A stretch of DNA of 64,000 nt from Lysinibacillus pakistanensis. Its GTDB lineage: Bacteria > Bacillota > Bacilli > Bacillales_A > Planococcaceae. The notes under the pieces were generated by a model, which worked only from the letters and a program-made list of their open reading frames with translations, did not search any database and was not told the origin of the DNA. Position numbers and translations under genes: made by a program. The stretch covers positions 1 to 64,000 of the forward strand of contig BBDJ01000019.1 of the NCBI GenBank assembly GCA_001312325.1, in the 5' to 3' direction. Numbering within the stretch: the first letter of the stretch is position 1; each line of letters begins with the position of its first letter. Shown here piece by piece: positions 63,098-64,000 of this stretch.

Positions 63098-63984
63098 ATG
63101 GTCTTAACTCATATAAAAATTGCAAAGGATTTACAAGAACTAACCTCACATGGAACGAAGGCATTTCCAGTTGCTTTGTACGAGACGACTATGCGACTAG
63201 AAAGCTTAGATTTTTTTGCCATTGCATTGGCATAAAGAGATTCAATTCGTTTATGTGAAAGAAGGTCGTATAGAATATCGAGTAGGAGGGGACGTTTTTA
63301 TACTCAAGGAGGGAGATGGACTATTTATTAATGCTTTAGGGTTGCACGAGGCAAAGCCGTATGAAATAAATCTAGCAAGAATTTACTGTCTCAATGTGGA
63401 CCCAATGTTGCTAGGAGGACATGAGGGAAGTGTATTTACCGAGAAATATGTAAAACCATACATTACAAGTAATCGTTTACCTTATGTAAGGCTTTCAGGT
63501 TATTTAGCACAAAAGGTAAAAGAGATCGCAGGCATATTACAAATGCAGAATGATTTTTATGAGTTAAAGGTTTGGAGAGAGCTTGTAGCCATTTGGGAAG
63601 CTATGCTAACGCAATCCATGCTGACCGTTGAAATGCTAGAACCTACGAAAATTGTCCAGCATGAACGTGTGAAGGAAATGCTGGATTATTTACATGTGAA
63701 TTATGCAGAGAAAATAATATTGGAGCAATTAGCCGCACATGTTTATTTAAGCAGGGAAGAATGCAGTCGTTTGTTTAAAAAAAATGGTGGGTATGTCACC
63801 ATTCAGCTATTTATTACAGTATCGTCTTCGTAAAAGTTTGCAGTTATTACGAGATAGTGAGCAATCCATCACTAGCATTGCATCAACAACAGGATTTAGT
63901 ACAGTTAGTTATTTTATAGAAAAATTTAAGGATTATACAGGATTTTCTCCATATGTTTATCGCAAAAGATTTTGTAGAAGATAA
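63098..63984 (+). CDS. AraC-family transcriptional regulator with cupin sensor
   Basis: An N-terminal cupin-like sensor (PLHWHKEIQFVYVKEGRIEYRVGGDVFILKEGDGLFIN) and a C-terminal pair of AraC helix-turn-helix motifs (ILEQLAAHVYLSREECSRLFKK and SITSIASTTGFSTVSYFIEKFKDYTGFSPYVYRK). ATG 63098 follows TGAGGTG. Frame breaks lie at T7 near 63215 and A7 near 63782. About 295 residues after repair. Its divergent neighbour, the EamA transporter, is the likely target. Confidence 0.87.
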
Positions 63985-64000
63985 TATATGAAAAATTTTT

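Noticed and set aside
1..64000. Programmed frameshifting at the many A7/A8 sites
   Set aside because: Breaks occur at random points in unrelated genes, include essential enzymes and several lost bases, and lack stimulatory hairpins or internal Shine-Dalgarno patterns. Sequence error is simpler.
1..64000. CRISPR arrays, tRNA or rRNA genes, phage structural genes
   Set aside because: I saw no regularly spaced repeats, cloverleaf sequences, conserved rRNA segments or head/tail genes.

Overview
The window comes from a low-GC, spore-forming Firmicute, most likely Lysinibacillus or a close relative in the Planococcaceae. The grounds are the spoIIIA, spoIVB and spo0A genes, the Bacillus-type order accBC / nusB-folD-xseAB-ispA-dxs-yqxC-ahrC-recN-spoIVB-spo0A, strong AGGAGG ribosome sites, and an S-layer-homology cell-wall protein. 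The genus is an inference from these traits; no 16S gene is present.

Layout. 0.2-1.2 kb: nitronate monooxygenase. 1.3-4.0 kb: a spoIIIA operon that begins at spoIIIAC (AA and AB are not here). 4.2-6.1 kb: accB-accC. 6.1-14.3 kb: an accessory region splitting accC from yqhY, which are adjacent in Bacillus. It holds a transglycosylase/SH3/SLH protein, an IS30 remnant, a decayed ABC permease, small membrane or lipoprotein genes, a degenerate second copy of the accC 3' end, and a two-gene minus-strand operon of unknown function (11.1-14.0 kb). 14.4-30.1 kb: the housekeeping and sporulation block, interrupted by a Bmr-like efflux/MerR pair and by uppP. 30.5-33.1 kb: FapA-like protein, a glycerophosphodiesterase and a DUF2627 protein. 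33.4-49.1 kb: a catabolic block in which bcd, lpdV, bkdAA, bkdAB and bkdB oxidise branched-chain amino acids, and mutA, mutB, meaB, mce and the carboxyltransferase subunit interconvert propionyl-CoA and succinyl-CoA. 49.3-64 kb: coiled-coil protein, M20 peptidase, CheW-like protein, a c-di-GMP-I riboswitch before a secreted protein, the carboxynorspermidine polyamine pair, a chemoreceptor, a TPR protein and several transporters or regulators.

Quality. A large share of the genes are broken by single-base indels, mostly an extra A or T in runs of about 7-9 and sometimes a lost base. Essential genes (accB, accC, dxs, argR/ahrC) are affected, and the reading frame resumes with normal family sequence each time. 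I read these as sequencing errors, so coordinates below span the rejoined gene and the apparent breaks are stated.

Most interesting signals: (1) a three-copy family of intergenic repeats (22.6, 36.2 and 50.4 kb) whose differences are compensatory in predicted stems, that is, a structured RNA element; (2) the 11.1-14.0 kb operon, encoding a ~730-residue protein with two matching Ser/Gly-rich hairpins with hydrophobic tips (possible pore former) and a small Cys/His protein; (3) the duplicated accC 3' end that brackets the accessory region; (4) a c-di-GMP-I riboswitch next to the norspermidine genes.
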